Source: Mimachlamys varia (taxonomy: Eukaryota > Mollusca > Bivalvia > Pectinida > Pectinidae). From it: 64,000 bases of DNA. The first letter of the stretch is position 1. Every line of letters starts with the position of its first letter. The DNA lies in the NCBI GenBank assembly GCA_947623455.1, contig OX392529.1:4464001-4528000 (forward strand), in the 5' to 3' direction. The position numbers and the translations under genes were made by a program. Shown in pieces: positions 25,845 through 36,508 of this stretch. The notes beneath the pieces were generated by a model that worked only from the letters and a program-made list of their open reading frames with translations, was not told the DNA's origin and did not search any database.

Positions 25845-26000
25845 ACTTACATTGTAATATGTTCATATTGCTGTTCCGTTATTTATTTACTAAACGCCTA
25901 TGGAAACGTATATTTCAAACTTTATTTTGTTGTGTTATTGATATTTGGAAGAAAATGTTCAATGAGATATTAAATAAAACGGCCTTTTTCGTTTTTATCT

Positions 26001-26263
26001 TTATTTAATATCAATTCTGTTAAATGTTGCGATGTCTTTTAGGCCTATTTCATAATCTCTTATCCATTTGTCTCCTTCCACAATGTCGCCAGTAAGATTA
26101 TCCGTCCATGTACCTTTTGGAAGGTAAATGTCTCTCTTTCTTTGTCCCTTTTCTAATATAGGAGCCACCAAGAGTGCGTCCCCAACAAGGAACTCGGAGT
26201 CACTAGTGACGGCTGTCTGGTCCTCCGGTGCGATCCACCAAAGGGGGCGTATAAGGGGCGCAC
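26001..26263 (-). CDS. MYORG-like: GH31 gene 2, exon 2 (C-terminal domain)
   Basis: The acceptor ATTGCAG ends at 26264. The exon completes a Gly codon and continues APLIRPLWWIAPEDQ, FLVGDALLVAPILEKG and DIYLPKGTWTD to a TAA at 26003-26001. A 63-codon plus-strand frame over this exon is only its antisense shadow. Confidence 0.9.
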
Positions 26264-28226
26264 CTGCAATACAGGAGTATCAAGATCAGATGTGCATATA
26301 TTATATTATATACATATGAAAATAAACTTGGAAAACATTTTAGCTTTACCTTAGTAACAACATATTCATCGCTGATGCGTGTAATATAAAAAAGTCAACT
26401 TTGTTATGGTTTCTTCTTAGTGGATGAAATTATCTCATTTTCAACTCTTCAACATGAACAAAAGGTCAGGTACCTTTTCATCATATTATTTACTTACCGT
26501 GCCGTTGGCAGTCCTCGGCGGCTTTCAATAAGATCGGGGTAACTATTTGCTCATGAACCTTGACATAATGTAGCGCAATTTCCACAACTTCGTCGTCGTA
26601 GTCCCAGGGGACAAAAGAGAACTGCATCGCAGGAAGGAATGCCGTGAGCTGGAGCCAGCGGATATAGAGCTCACGTTCCGGAAGTATCACATCGACCCCC
26701 ATGACCTCTCCGTAGCCGTTGCCTCCAATCATATCGGGCAGTATGTAGGGGTAACCCAGCAGACCTAGCGTTAAGGCTGTGGGTATAAGAGCTTTCAGAC
26801 CATTGTCGTATCCCCATTTCGAGTCTTTGTCGGCCATTCTGACAAAAACTTGATGGTTTTGACTCTTAAAACCACATCTAACTTCTATCATGTCACCAAA
26901 CTGACTGACGATATCGACGAATGCTTTAATGTAGTAACCCGGATTTTTCAGTGCTTTATATGTTTTGTATGATGATGGTAGATAAGTCATTTCGCCGGCA
27001 TCGAACTTGAAGGAATCAATGCCATATTCTTGCTGCATAGTTTTGAGTCTGTTGACAAACCATTCGGCCGCCTCGGGGTTTGTCGTGTCAAGGATCGCAC
27101 CTATTCCTTGCCACCACTTAACTAAAGCAGGAACCTCCCCACTTCTGTCCATTACCCAGTAACCCCGTTCGACGCCCTCCCGGAACACCTCGGAGTTAAG
27201 ATTCGCGAATGGATGAACCCAAGCTGTTACGCGATAACCCATATCTTTAAGCGTTCGAATCATTCCGCTGGGATCAGGAAACTTTACTGGATCGAAGTCG
27301 AGATCCCCGTACGATATTGTGTACATGTCATCAATCTGCAACTGACTGTTGGAAAATCCAAACTCCTTTATCTCCCGAGCGTAGTCTAACACCTTGGATT
27401 GATTGATCATCGTTTTGTATCGTGCCCACGTTGACCATATTGGATGTTTTACCATTCGAAAATCAGGTATACCATTTGGACGAGCAAATGCCATCCTAGA
27501 CATAGACTGAACGATGTCCAAGACGTTTTTGCCTTTACAAAGTGTATACTCCAGATGATTTTTTGTGTTCCACGTGTAACTTAGGGAGTTATTTGCTCTG
27601 AAGCAAATTTTGCCTGACTGGTCCTCATTGACACTAACTTGGAGTGGTGAAGCATCACTCACCAAAATACCCAGTCCTTCTGAATTAATCCAAAAAGGAT
27701 CTAAGACATTTCCGAATGACTTATGGCGTATATATAAATCTTCTGATACAAATGGCTGCATTGGGATTTCCATGTTGTTGATTGGCCACCGTTGATTATG
27801 AAGCTCAGCCCCTCCAAACCAGTGCGCATGTGTCATGCTGATGCAGTCAGTTGGAAAGAAATCTCGACTGAATTGTATCCACGTGACCTGATGACAAGAA
27901 AGCCACCCAGTGGCAGACACCTTCCGGACCTCGACCCTGCCGTGCCGCGGCCAGTCACGGCACAGTCGGATGTCGTCAGAGTAGTATTCACCTGTACAGT
28001 CGGATCCCTCCTCGCGACCGAGTACGGGCCAAGTGGTCACGTGGACGGCTCCTGATGTGTCACTGAAGACAATGTCGTTATTTTGGTCCATTGTCACCTT
28101 CGGTCCACACGTGTCTCTACTGCAGGTCTCCTCTTCGTCTTTGTTGTCCATGTCTGCGTGTCGTTCTGTAGCTGATGCCGTCAGAACCACCAACAGGAGA
28201 CACACGACGACAGGTCCTTCCATCAT
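26001..28226 (-). CDS. MYORG-like: GH31 family, MYORG-like secreted alpha-glycosidase (complete)
   Basis: Two exons, 26498-28226 and 26001-26263, encode 663 residues. The start is the upstream one of two tandem ATGs (28226-28224); residues 1-18 form a signal peptide (MEGPVVVCLLLVVLTASA). The GH31 barrel follows: HAHWFGGAEL (~133-142), WSTWARY (~264), substrate-binding IDDMY (~298), nucleophile D409 in KFDAGE, acid/base D466 in DKDSKW, and LPDMIGGN. The C-terminal sandwich is in exon 2. The spacing of 57 residues between the two Asp matches human MYORG, an ER/Golgi alpha-galactosidase with a type II membrane anchor; here a cleavable signal replaces the anchor, so a secreted or lumenal enzyme is likely. 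The substrate is not predictable from sequence alone. A poly(A) signal AATAAA lies on the minus strand at about 25926-25921. Confidence 0.93.
26498..28226 (-). CDS. MYORG-like: GH31 gene 2, exon 1 (signal peptide and catalytic barrel)
   Basis: The donor reads CACG|GTAAGT on the minus strand at 26498/26497, phase 1. Open-frame extension beyond it adds only GK and a stop. An in-frame TTG at 28238 upstream of the tandem ATGs is not a plausible start. Confidence 0.92.
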
Positions 28227-29529
28227 AGACTGGGACAAAAATCACTGAAAAGTACAAATACAAACATTACACAACATATGCTAGTAATGTGTCATATTTT
28301 CTGTGGTAACTTTTGTCATAAATTGTATCACACAATACTTATATGTCGCGACTAAAAGGAAATGTATTATTATCTACCAACAGCTTCTATTATATCCATA
28401 GAAATAATAAGAATTTATTCGACAAATGTCATGATTGTCTTACAAATAATATGCCTCGCGATCGTTCTCTTAGTATTTTTAGAATAGGGATAAGTACACA
28501 CAAGTAATTATAAAGACTAACAGTTAGTGTTTGCTATCTACCTAAAAGTACAAGACAATGAAGCGACTCATAGAAGACGTGTTTTCGAGCAATTGACAAC
28601 ATCCTAATTTTATCAATCATATCGGCTAGATTTCCATGTGATTCAAGATAAGTATGGGCTCTGAAGAATATTATGCCAGACAATGGGCTAAACTTGAACA
28701 TGCTGAATTGGTTTCACTTTCAGAGTTGGCGAAGTTTACCAGAAAACAATAAGGAGATCGCGATACAAAATGAAAATTAAACACAAGTCGATATTCCTTG
28801 ACCCCGCTATTCGAAAAACACTCGACGATCTGCATGTGGTTGTCTACAGACAAAGCATCTTCATAACTTGATACTTGCTTGCAAACGCTCTAACATGTAT
28901 TGCTTGCAAAAAGAGGTAGGCCTGTTGGATAACTAAGGTAACTCTACTTGCATATTGACTGGAAAGATGAAATAATATCTAACAATGCTTCAGTATAACA
29001 ATTGTTCAAGATACCGGTTAATGAGTAAGACGCTGACCTACCTCGTCTATATTAGATACTGAAACTACACATAGATCCTTATAAGCTGGCTCTTCTTATC
29101 GCTTAAGCAAGCTTTTATCAAAACTTCTTGCTACTATTCTTGGTACAATTAAATCGGGGCTAAAGTAATATTCCTTTTGTGAAATTATATATTCCAGAAG
29201 TAGAATTAATGGGATGTGGATTAAAACAAAACCCAATATTCTGATCAATCCCGGGCACCCCCTTCTAAAACCGCCCCCTTTTGGGGTGGGGGTGGGGGTG
29301 TTCAATCAACATTTTATTGTCCACCCTGTACGCTTCCATACCTCATACTACACTGAAATAACGTCTTCGATCTCTAGATCTCGTTATGAGAGCTGTTTCT
29401 TCCAATACATGCCGACGAGATACAAATATATGGTAGTGAGCTATCTTTGAACATACTTTGTGAAAAACATAATAAACGTCAAGATGAAATATACTGAGGA
29501 CGAATGATTGGATTCCTGGTTGACAATAA
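28227..29529. other. 5' flank of GH31 gene 2
   Basis: Promoter side of the minus-strand GH31 gene. I see no clear core promoter. A G-rich run (ggggtgggggtgggggtg) is at about 29282-29299. No other gene is supported. Confidence 0.4.
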
Positions 29530-30220
29530 ATATTATTGTTGTAAGTATGTGCAGTTTGATGAGACAGAGCTACTAGATTACTGATAATTATTTTCAATAA
29601 AAAGTAATAGTGACCTTAACCTTGACCCGACAACCCTGCCACTCGAATTTTACAAAGATATTTTGATTCTTATTAGGTATGTGCAGTTTGATGAAAATTC
29701 CATGAAGAAGCAAAGCTACTAGAGTGCCGACAATGATTTTCTATAAATAGCAAACAGTGACATTGACTTTGACCCGACAACCAAGAAACTCAAATTTGTC
29801 GGCGACATTTTGATTATTCGAAAGTACATGTAAATGCAGTTTGATGAAAATCCATGAATAAATGAAGCCACTAGAGTGCTGACAATGATTTTCTAAAAAT
29901 AGCAACCTTGACCTTAGCCCGACCACCCTGAAACTCAAACTTGTCGAAGATATATCGATTACTTCACAAGTATGTGATTTTGATGAAAATCGATGAAAAA
30001 CAGTGGAAAGACAGACCAACGGCGAAGAAAAATATACATGTATTTGTAAGTATATGCAGTTTGATGAAAAGACATGAAGAAATGAACCCAGTAGAGTGCC
30101 GACAGTGATTTTCTATAAATAGCAACAGTGACCTTGACCTTGACCCGACAACCCTGAAACTCGAACTTTTAGTATGTGCAGTTTCATGAAAATACTTGAA
30201 GAAGAGCTACTAGAGTGCTG
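29530..30220. repeat. ~148-bp degenerate tandem repeat (about 4-5 units)
   Basis: Repeated blocks contain, in order, GTGACCTTGACCTTGACCCG, a short spacer, gtgcagtttgatgaaaat, and gagtgccgacaatgatttt. Unit starts are near 29609, 29757 and 29905, with a looser copy to 30220. The TGACCTTGACC segment also occurs in the element at 61306-62131. Confidence 0.75.
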
Positions 30221-30879
30221 AAAGTCCATGTACCCACCCGTCCCCTCCCCAGTTTCACCAGTAGGGGACTAATAAGATGTGTGTGAGACATGTTTAGATA
30301 TATATGCATGAAAGACTCGCGGGCCTCAGACCTTACCTGAGATCGGTGAGGGAGGGGTAAACATCAGTACGTGTCTGCATCAATATCTCCTCGCTATTAT
30401 GAACCTATACTCCCAAAACATTCAAAAACAGCTAGTGTCGTGAGGATAATAGTGTTGCAGTACCAGTAGTAAGACAGAGATAAGAGTAGCCATGTTTTTA
30501 CACTGTACCAGCGAGCTACAATGTAGTAGTGATCTTGGTATGTGTACACACGTACGCAGGTGCTACGACAGTACACACGTGTGACACAGTTCTTATAAAA
30601 AGGTCACCCATAGTGTGAGCTATAAGTGGAGTCAATTGTGTACGACATGCAGTTATACTGTAGCTAGGCGCCTTTCAAAGCTGAAGCGTTATCAATAACA
30701 CCTTTACAATGCTTGGTTTCATGTAGCTAGATATACTTACCTGTACAGACGTAAACATGTTTGGATTCCTGTGTATTGTGGGGAACAGAAAGTGGCGATC
30801 GTTTACTTACATCTACTACAAAGTAAACACGCTAGCTGGTAGGGTATTTAGATGCAGGTATAGGTCGTGTTCATAAAGA

Positions 30880-31070
30880 GGCACGAGTACGGTGGTCTAG
30901 TGAGGACGCCGGGCCCTATTGAAGGGTTGCGAGTTCGAGTCCCGGCCCCAACGCTTGTGTTGTATCCTTGAGCAAGATACTTCTCCGCTTATATTCCAGT
31001 CATGGTTTGACAGTGCTAGAAATAGATATTTCGCATTAAGCACGAATACGTATCCGTAAACGCATCCGTA
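30880..31070 (+). mobile_element. tRNA-derived SINE
   Basis: The head resembles a tRNA: A-box-like GGTGGTCTAGTGAGG near 30892 and B-box GAGTTCGAGTCCCGGCC near 30931. A SINE-type body follows (atccttgagcaagatacttc near 30965). A functional tRNA is unlikely because the acceptor-stem pairing and anticodon arm are not convincing and the homology continues past a tRNA's length. The SINE family is not assigned. Confidence 0.7.
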
Positions 31071-32879
31071 TACGTACCGGACAGGGAGAAACGTTTAATT
31101 TAAGAAATCATCGGGTAGTTTATTTATTTTACTTTTTTTTTAAGATCTTAAAAACTTTAAGCGTAAGCAATTCTCTCCTATATTCATCTGTCTTGATGCA
31201 ATATCAGTTTAGTTGTATTAATCCTCGGGTACGTGTATTTCGCATGTTTTCGTCATGTTTCATGCACTACATGTACAATGTAGCCGATTACGTGTGGATA
31301 CGAGTCCGAATCGGTCTATACATTTTCAATTGTTGTTCAAGTTGTACAGGAAACCCATATCTTTTATCAATATGAATACAAATATATATTATCAAGTTTA
31401 GTTCAGTTCAATTTTTTTTTTCATATAAATAGTTTAAAAGGAATTTTACATGCAAGTTATAACAACTTCAACTTAAGAAACTTCTTTTTCAATTAAGTTA
31501 ATACATAATGCAATAATGCAATGATCGACATATATGTAACAGTAAAATTAATATACATAAATGTATATATATGATTTACGGACCAGTACCTATATGTTGC
31601 AAGCATTGGTATAGGGATATCTTGATGTTCAAACATCGCATGATTTCTAAATAATGTATTACGTTTACATTGTAGATATCATATTAATAACTTACCCAGA
31701 CAATACACTCTATATAACGAAAAAACTCGATGTCATCATATAATTTCAACACGCAAGTTGTCGTATTTGGTTCACATTTCTGTTCAATCAATCGTGTAGC
31801 TTCCTTAACCTTGCTTATTTAGTGCATCAAAAACCACATAAAGAGATCTGATTCACTAAAAATACCATATCTAGACAAAATTCTGAACAATGTAGCACCG
31901 CATTAATCAGAAACACCGACCATCGGCCAGTACCTGTACCTTGCGACTGCCCCAAACCAAGAGGTGGAAGGCTAGTGGTAGAAAGATGACGTAACACACA
32001 CATATGCTGCGCCTCTTAAATTTAGCAATAGATACAGTATGCCGAAAAAAATGAATTAAACTGCATCTACAGCTGTTTCGTCCTCCTAGTACTCTTCAGT
32101 GATGCTAGGGGCCAAAAGGTAGGAATCTAAAATTTCTAAACTAATGAAGAAGCAGAAGTGTCAGGTGCGTAAAATCCCTTTAATTTATGAATTTAGAAGT
32201 AAAATTAAACTAGTTATGTATAATTTCAAATCGTGTACTACGAAAATGTTTATATTATGTACCGTGCCACTACTCAAATGAGATTAACTGTGGCTATGGA
32301 GGCTCCAGCAAACTTCGGGGACTAAAAAATCCACCATCAGAGTCTGCCACCCCCTATCATTAAAGATGACGTAACACACACATATGCTGCATGTTAGAAT
32401 GTTAGACACCTTAACTTTTCTATTGGATAAGAACATTTACAATCTGGAGATATGACAAAATGATTTCTTAGGAGATCTGCAGTCAAAGTAATACATCTGT
32501 GACGAAGACTTGTATATTTTTCACACAACCAGTTTCCATAAAAAGAGACATTTATCTACTTGTGAATGAAGGTAAAGGTATTTATTTTCTGACCGGTCTG
32601 AATCAACAGTGTTACACAGGCCTATTGAAAACAGTCTATATCTAAGATAAAATATCTTCCTTTTTTTTTGCTGTTGTTCAATGAAAATCTACCTGGCGTA
32701 AAACAGAAGAGTTTTGAAGCTGATATGACGATAATAGAAATATGAGTTTCCCGACTGATGATAACTTAACGCAAGGACAGGCTGATGAAATATAAACCAT
32801 AAAACACTTTGTTTGATGAGTACTAGACTTCTAATATAATAAGTGTTTCGATCTGCCACCCCCAGGAAAAAAATAAAAA
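31071..32879. other. Intergenic AT-rich sequence
   Basis: No gene is supported. It holds a 29-bp exact direct repeat at 31982-32010 and 32362-32390 that includes TGACGTAA, and short poly-T and poly-A runs. Confidence 0.45.
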
Positions 32880-32990
32880 CTTTATGTACATACTTTAAAA
32901 AGAAACAAAAATTTAAAAACAGCGCATGACATGTAGATTTTAAATCTTCAATTTTGAAGGATTGTCATAAAAAGATGTTGCCAAACGGAA
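32880..32990 (+). mobile_element. 5'-truncated LINE 3'-end fragment
   Basis: About 90 bp (cagcgcatgacatgtagatt ... aaagatgttg) match the 3' tail of the LINE relic that ends near 35345. This looks like a second, almost completely truncated insertion of the same family. Confidence 0.55.
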
Positions 32991-33779
32991 CTCGACGGCC
33001 GATTCGGCCATCTAACCTCGGTTAATTCACGGAATGGGTCGAGGAGTTCCAAGAACTTGTATCCTTGACAATATGGCCATTGTCTTGACTGTTTTGGTGT
33101 GTCGTGGCACCCATTATATACGGTACCTAGTAACTATGTATACACACTGCTTCTGATCTTCCAATGTGTACGTACCTGTTTAGTTAACAGCGACAGATAA
33201 AGGTTGGTCTGATAAACTTCAAAATAGTCCTTTTTAAATTATTCATAACATTTATTGTTTAAAAAGTTGTGCTTCTGTTTTGTGGGGAGTTGAGTAATAA
33301 CAAATCGAGTGTGTTCATTGTTGATGGTTTATATAAGATATAACACGATTTATTCCACTGAACTATTTACAACTTGTAGTTTGTTTTGTCTGCTATTTAT
33401 TTTATTTATTTGTTTAAGGGCGTTTACTTATTTCTCCATGCGATATTAGCTAACAATGTATATTTTATGTTCAGACTTTTGGACCCAACAAATAACGCTT
33501 GAGTTATATGCATTGAAATGAACATAACTTACGCAATATGGGATTCTCCTAAAATGAAGTGTATCTATGCCGACTTAATGATGTAATGAGCAATAGAAAG
33601 GTTGTATTACTCTGATAAGTCATTAATCTTGATTTTTAATTGAACCATGAATTGGTATCGTAGTTTCATATTTATTTTTAGTCTATTCGTGCAATATTTT
33701 AGGAGTCAATGCCATGACTGGAATCAAGCTAAAGTTTGCCATTTTTTAAGAAGAGAGCCAAACATGATCCCATAACTAT

Positions 33780-35345
33780 ATAAATAACTTACCGTCCAGT
33801 TTCTCCTACCAGCATGTGGTAAGCAACTCGAACAGATACATTTGGTAGGCATTAATATCATGAACCATCTTGACACAAACACAGCTAATCTCCTTCATTC
33901 AAGACCTGGCTTGAATCAAAATAATCAAACTGATATCATCATCATGGATATCGCAAAAGCATTCGATGATGATGATGATGATGATGATGATGATCTATGG
34001 TATTAGAAATAACACTATACACTGAATTCTTCTTTCTATCAAACAGAACACAAACAGTAATAGATTGGGATGTTTCTCCATTTAAAAAATGGAGAAACCT
34101 CCAATTCTGTTACTGTTTTCTCGGGTGAACAGTTTTAGGCCCAGTTCTGTTTCTCATCTATATGAACGATCTTGCTAAATATTGGAGAAACATAACAACC
34201 TCCGTTTGTTAGCTGATGATAGAGTCATCTACAAAGTCATCGATTCATCAACATAACAAACATATCTAGATGCAGCAGCTAAATGGGAATCTGACTGGTT
34301 GATGACCATTCGTCGAAATAAATGTTCTGTCCCGACAGTCTGGGGTAAACAAAAACTCGGAAATCACCCTTGCATCTTACATGATAACACCCTTGAAAAG
34401 ACCGATTCGGCACAATGTCTTGGTTTTACAGAACAAACTTAAAATGGGATCAACACAAACATTCTATTTATTCGAGAATTAACAATTTTAGGCTGTTTAT
34501 GTCGCAACTTAAAGGCCCAATATACGTAACTTTCGGCAAATCTTGAAGCGAAAATCAAGCCTAAAAGCTGATTATATTTATAGATTTAGTTAAGATTAAC
34601 CGATATCAGCAATACTAAAGATGAATTCTTACGCCGTTACCGGTACAGCAGCAGTTGAAACTCGGTATTTGTAAACACGCGCCCATTTTGAACCGTCTTC
34701 TCACTTCGGTTTGTTGTTGAAGCGGGCTCAACCTGAATTATTTTCAACTCTTTGGATTTTTCTGTCAAGACTTTCTTGTTAGTTACCGCTCGGGTTTACT
34801 TCGTTTTAGGCTTATTTTTGCATGCTTATCAACTGGAATTTTTTTCAGAATTTTTCAGAATCACGAAAAATTTCCTGAAGTTACGTATATTGGGTCTTTA
34901 AAGATAAATTCAAAAACAAACACGTGCTTACAAGGCTCAATTAAGTACGTCCTAAATTGGAGTACTGCTGCACTGTTTGGGATTCTCACCAGAAAAGCCA
35001 TGTCCATCGACCAGAGAAAGTCCAGAGAAGAGCTGCTCGTTATGTTAGTAATACATACCATGATACCAGCTCGGTATCAGATGTGATAGATTCTCGACAG
35101 TGGCAAACTCACCAGAACCGTAGAACAAAGTTTACACTGCTGTCCTTCAGATATCCTTGTAGACACTCTACAGGTACACGCTCTTTGTCAAAACCCCTAC
35201 CACTTTTACAGACAGGTCCTTATGCCGACCTTGTTCTTTCAACATACAGTAATTATATAACTAAAAAGAAACAAAAATCGAAAAATCAGCGCATGACATG
35301 TAGATTTCTTATCTTCAATCCTTCAGAATGTCAATAAAGATGTTG
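33780..35345 (+). pseudogene. Non-LTR retrotransposon reverse-transcriptase relic (jockey/CR1-like)
   Basis: Fragments in shifting frames read YRPVSPTS (33790), INIMNHLDTN, IIIMDIAKAFD (RT motif A, ~33945), LADDRVIYKVID (decayed FADD motif C, ~34210), LDAAAKWESDWLM (~34275), LHDNTLEKTDSAQCLGF and, from 34957, EYCCTVWDSH and VQRRAARYVSN, the typical C-terminal end of LINE ORF2. Stops and frameshifts are frequent. A GAT microsatellite has grown out of motif A (~33966-33993) and a MITE interrupts the relic at 34513-34897. Shared family consensus would be needed to name the clade. Confidence 0.85.
34513..34897. mobile_element. 385-bp MITE with TTAA target duplication inside the LINE relic
   Basis: Terminal inverted repeats of 20 bp (AGGCCCAATATACGTAACTT left; AGACCCAATATACGTAACTT as the reverse complement of the right end) are flanked by TTAA at 34509-34512 and 34898-34901. 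Across the insertion the LINE reading resumes. TTAA duplication is the piggyBac signature; no transposase is inside. Confidence 0.85.
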
Positions 35346-35706
35346 AACCATTTAAGAGTTATCCCCCTTGCACTACATCTTGCACCTTTTGTTACTAGTT
35401 GCATTGGTGCAATTTCATTATGTATACTGGAAACATTGTTACATATATTCAAAGTATACATTTAGAATATAAACAACCATTGTTGAACCAATTGTGTTGT
35501 CAGATAAACTTGTTTTAACAAGTGCTCATTATATGTCCTACTTTTACTTTCAGTTTCTCATTTGGAGGTAAAATCAAGAGAGAATCCGAGTCTCTATAGA
35601 AAATCTGCATCACTGATGAGTTTGTATCCTTCGAATTTGTCTTCTTTACAGTTAAGCATATTACACTCCCGATTTTAAGGCCACGTACGTTTGAGAAGGA
35701 AAAGCT
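35346..35706 (+). promoter_or_regulatory. 5' flank / probable 5'UTR of SLC39A7
   Basis: A possible 3' splice site (cttctttacag) ends at 35651, so the ATG exon may be preceded by a non-coding exon. The start ATG at 35707 sits in AGCTATGGC, a moderate Kozak context (G at +4). No TATA box was recognised with confidence. Confidence 0.35.
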
Positions 35707-36508
35707 ATGGCGAGCACCGGCACACAGGGAAACTCATCTCGAGTTCTGTTCTCCACATGTGTTGTAATATTCATTCTTGCATGTGCTTTTGTTGGTTTTG
35801 CGCACAGCCATGAGCATGGCCATGCCCATGATCAACACGAAGAAAATCCGTCGTTTAAATATTCCAAGAAAGCTAATGCAGCAGATGGACATGGCCACGC
35901 ACACGGGGGTGATCACGGACATGGGCACGCACATGAAGATCATGGACACGGCCACGGACATGCTCATGGGCACGCTCACGACTCACAACCGCCAAGCAAC
36001 AGTAAGACTGTCCACAGAGAAACAGGATTTATGCTATGGGTGCAAGCTGTAGGAGCTACGTTCATTATCAGCATATCGCCCGTATTTATTCTTTTATTTA
36101 TTCCTTTAGAAAACACAAAGGAAAGTTCACCATTATTGAAAGTTTTACTTAGTTTTGCATCTGGTGGTCTCCTTGGTGATGCATTTCTTCATCTCATCCC
36201 TCATGCTGTTTCGCCCCACAGCCATGATGCAGAGCATTCCCATAGCCATTCTCACAGTCATTCTCATGGTGGAGAGGAGGGACACTCACACGATATGTCG
36301 ATCGGTCTGTGGGTACTCGCAGGAATTGTTGCCTTCCTTATTGTGGAGAAGTTTGTACGTTACGTTAAAGGTGGACATTCCCATTCCCACAGCCATGGGG
36401 CTGGTCAAGCTGAAGGTAAAAAGAAAAAGGAGGATTCCCAAACGTCCAGTGAAGGAAAAACTGACAAGAAGGATGACACTGTCAGTAAAAAGGAAAAAGA
36501 ATCTCCAG
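35707..36508 (+). CDS. SLC39A7: SLC39A7 exon 1
   Basis: Coding starts at [11 protein letters not shown]. The donor is CCAG|GTATAA at 36508/36509, phase 1. It contains the signal/TM segment, both His-rich tracts and TM1-TM3. A His-poor 81-codon frame antisense to the repeat is a shadow. Confidence 0.94.

Noticed and set aside
26128..26319. 63-codon plus-strand frame
   Set aside because: Antisense of GH31 gene 2 exon 2, whose sense translation matches the family C-terminus.
30886..30953. Candidate tRNA gene
   Set aside because: A- and B-box are present but the cloverleaf is not convincing and a SINE body follows; called as SINE instead.
35734..35979. 81-codon minus-strand frame ([12 protein letters not shown])
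   Set aside because: Antisense of the SLC39A7 His-rich coding repeat.
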